A DNA stretch of 50,000 nucleotides from Mesostigma viride. Its lineage: Eukaryota > Streptophyta > Mesostigmatophyceae > Mesostigmatales > Mesostigmataceae. The stretch covers positions 1-50,000 of the forward strand of contig RPFO01001229.1 in assembly GCA_009746045.1 (NCBI GenBank). The letters are read 5' to 3'. The position numbers were made by a program, and so were the translations under genes. This document shows, one piece after another, positions 47,435 to 50,000 of the stretch (position 1 is its first letter; the number at the start of each line of letters is the position of its first letter). A model generated the notes under the pieces. That model worked only from the letters and a program-made list of their open reading frames with translations, was not told the origin of the DNA and ran no database searches.

Positions 47435-48135
47435 TAGGGTTGTATCGAATACCATTTTGGACTTCCGTATCGAATATTCGGTTTCAATGGGTATTCCGTA
47501 TCGAATTCGAGTATATTCGGTCTCTGCAAGGGTGGTCCGTATTCGAATCCAAATATATTCGAAACTTTGCCGCCTGGCCGTATCGAATACCGAATAAAGA
47601 CGGTAAATTCCAAATACCAAGTCTTACATGTCTAGTGCTAGTATACAAAATTATCGCAAGCCAACCCCCTTTCAAATAGGGGATTACCTTGCGAAGCCGT
47701 AGTATTCTAGTAGCCGTAGTATACTGTTAGGCCATACGTAGCGCGCCGCGCCAGGCGGTAGGTACTGTCGCGCCGCGCCGGCAGCGCGCAGCCAACTGAC
47801 CAGGCATTAGGCAACGGTCCAGTGCCATGGCAACTTCCAACTGCCAAGTGCCATGCCATCGAGGCACCATTCGGCCAGGCGATATGAGCCCCCAGGCCCC
47901 AGGCGAACAGAGGACAGCCGAGCCAGTACTCGATTCGGAAATATCGAATATATTTGTCGAATAGTAGGCCCTTCCGTATTAGAATCGAATATATTCGACT
48001 CCTGATCACCTTTGCCGTATTCGAATCCCAATATATTCGGTTCGGCGCGGCGTCAGCCGTATTCAAATATATTCGGAATTCGATTCGGTATTCGAGTGAT
48101 ATTTGGTATTTGATCCAGTATTCGATACAACCCTA
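47435..48135. mobile_element. 701-bp non-autonomous DNA transposon with 18-bp perfect TIRs
   Basis: TAGGGTTGTATCGAATAC at 47435-47452 is the exact inverse of 48118-48135. TCCTGG flanks both ends (47429-47434 and 48136-48141). The subterminal parts are rich in TATCGAATA / GTATTCGAATC words in both orientations, and the centre is GC-rich. There is no transposase. The TAGGG start recalls hAT ends, but the target repeat is 6 bp rather than 8, so the superfamily is left open. It sits in an exon-edge copy inside a kinesin intron. Confidence 0.85.
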
Positions 48136-48267
48136 TCCTGGAGCATACCAGCCGCTGGAGAAAGGGGAGGGGAGGGGGGGGAAAGAATAAGAAAGAAGCC
48201 CCCCCCCCCCTCCCATTAATGAGATAAAAGAAGACCGCCCCCATGAATAAGGAACAAGACTTTGATA

Positions 48268-48298
48268 CAGGTTGTCCGCCAGGTCAAGCAGGCCCTGG
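48268..48298 (-). repeat. Third copy of the start of exon 47207
   Basis: ATACCAG|GGCCTGCTTGACCTGGCGGAC on the minus strand matches the exon start (CCAG|GACCTGCTTGACCCGGCCGAC), about 1.1 kb upstream of the real exon. Confidence 0.75.
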
Positions 48299-48355
48299 TA
48301 TGTACAGTCATTTGGCAGCGGAGAGGGGGCAAGGGGCCGGAAGGACCAGAAATCT

Positions 48356-50000
48356 ATATGGAACCACGATCAGGGAACCACGATCAAGGAACCGCGATCA
48401 AAGAACCACGATCAAGGAACCGCGATCAAGGAACAACGATCAAGGAACAACGATCAAGGAACCACGATCAAGGAACCACGATCAAGGAACCAGGATCAAG
48501 GAACCACGATCAAGGAACCACGATCAAGGAACCACGATCAAGGAACCACGATCAAGGAACCACGATCAAGGAACCACGATCAAGGAACCACGATCAAGGA
48601 ACCACGATCAAGGAACCACGATCAAGGAACCAAGATCAAGGAACCACGATCAAGGAACCACGATCAAGGAACCACGATCAAGGAACCACGATCAAGGAAC
48701 CACGATCAGGGAACCACGATCAAGGAACCACGATCAAGGAACCACGATCAGGGAACCACGATCAAGGAACCACGATCAAGGAACCACGATCAAGGAACCA
48801 CGATCAAGGAACCACGATCAAAGAACCACGATCAAGGAACCACGATCAAGGAACCACGATCAAGGAACCACGATCAGGGAACCACGATCAGGGAACCACG
48901 ATCAAGGAACCACGATCAAGGAACCAAGGAACCACGATCAAGGAACCACGATCAAGGAACCAAGATCAAGGAACCACGATCAAGGAACCACGATCAAGGA
49001 ACCACGATCAAGGAACCACGATCAAGGAACCACGATCAAGGAACCACGATCAAGGAACCACGATCAAGGAACCACGATCAAGGAACCACGATCAAGGAAC
49101 CACGATCAAGGAACCACGATCAGGGAACCACGATCAGGGAACCACGATCAAGGAACCACGATCAGGGAACCACGATCAGGGAACCACGATCAAGGAACCA
49201 CGATCAGGGAACCACGATCAAGGAACCACGATCAAGGAACCACGATCAAGGAACCACGATCAAGGAACCACGATCAGGGAACCACGATCAAGGAACCACG
49301 ATCAGGGAACCACGATCAAGGAACCACGATCAAGGAACCACGATCAAGGAACCACGATCAAGGAACCACGATCAAGGAACCACGATCAGGGAACCACGAT
49401 CAAGGAACCACGATCAGGGAACCACGATCATGGAACCACGATCAAGGAACCAAGGAACCACGATCAGGGAACCACGATCAAGGAACCACGATCAAGGAAC
49501 CACGATCAAGGAACCACGATCAAGGAACCACGATCAAGGAACCACGATCAAGGAACCACGATCAGGGAACCACGATCAAGGAACCACGATCAGGGAACCA
49601 CGATCAAGGAACCACGATCAAGGAACCACGATCAAGGAACCACGATCAAGGAACCACGATCAGGGAACCACGATCAAGGAACCACGATCAGGGAACCACG
49701 ATCAGGGAACCACGATCAAGGAACCACGATCAAGGAACCACGATCAAGGAACCACGATCAGGGAACCACGATCAAGGAACCACGATCAAGGAACCACGAT
49801 CAGGGAACCACGATCAAGGAACCACGATCAAGGAACCACGATCAAGGAACCACGATCAGGGAACCACGATCAGGGAACCACGATCAAGGAACCACGATCA
49901 AGGAACCACGATCAAGGAACCACGATCAGGGAACCACGATCAAGGAACCACGATCAAGGAACCACGATCAAGGAACCACGATCAAGGAACCACGATCAAG
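48356..50000 (+). repeat. 14-bp satellite array (GGAACCACGATCAA), runs off the window
   Basis: More than 115 tandem copies of a 14-bp unit, nearly all identical, with scattered AA/GG, ACGATC/AAGATC and short-unit variants. It lies in the intron upstream of the first motor exon seen, so the missing motor exons are beyond it. Confidence 0.97.

Overview
This is nuclear DNA from an intron-rich eukaryote. It has canonical GT-AG introns, short GC-rich exons, very large repeat-filled introns, a MULE/SWIM transposase relic, LINE-type elements and many minisatellites. Family content (kinesin-4, MAP65/PRC1/Ase1, ORMDL) is compatible with an alga or another protist. I cannot name the species, and a green-lineage alga is only a guess.

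Layout. 1-3.4 kb: a frameshifted MULE-type transposase pseudogene with a SWIM zinc motif and a repeated 3' exon. 3.4-4.5 kb: no gene; one weak tRNA-like A/B-box pair. 4.5-7.56 kb: three minisatellite blocks, the first split by a LINE fragment. 7.56-9.46 kb: nothing recognisable. 9461-13987 (+): a complete four-exon ORMDL gene, encoding an ER membrane regulator of serine palmitoyltransferase, with a Ser/Thr-rich N-terminal extension. 14.4-18.2 kb: a nested mobile-element complex. An outer unit with TTAATTAACCC inverted ends holds two LINE copies that encode only an ORF1-like protein and carry (TTAA)n tails and 11-bp target duplications. 19298-47207 (-): 29 phase-compatible exons encoding the C-terminal half of a kinesin-4 motor, its coiled-coil stalk and tail, and then, with no stop codon or promoter-sized gap, a full MAP65/PRC1/Ase1 microtubule crosslinker. 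The N-terminal half of the motor, with the P-loop, lies beyond the window, past a >1.6-kb array of 14-bp repeats.

Main conclusions. (1) The minus-strand gene looks like a natural kinesin-4::MAP65 fusion. In animals and plants these two families act together as separate proteins on antiparallel microtubule overlaps. (2) Most large introns of both genes carry degenerate tandem copies of the adjacent exon edge with its splice site. This suggests that introns here grow by duplication anchored on splice junctions. (3) A LINE-like family whose ORF1 reading frame runs straight into the 3'UTR, without ORF2, has inserted several times. One insertion is only 35 bp long.

All exon models come from reading splice motifs, phases and family similarity by eye. 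No search or alignment was run.
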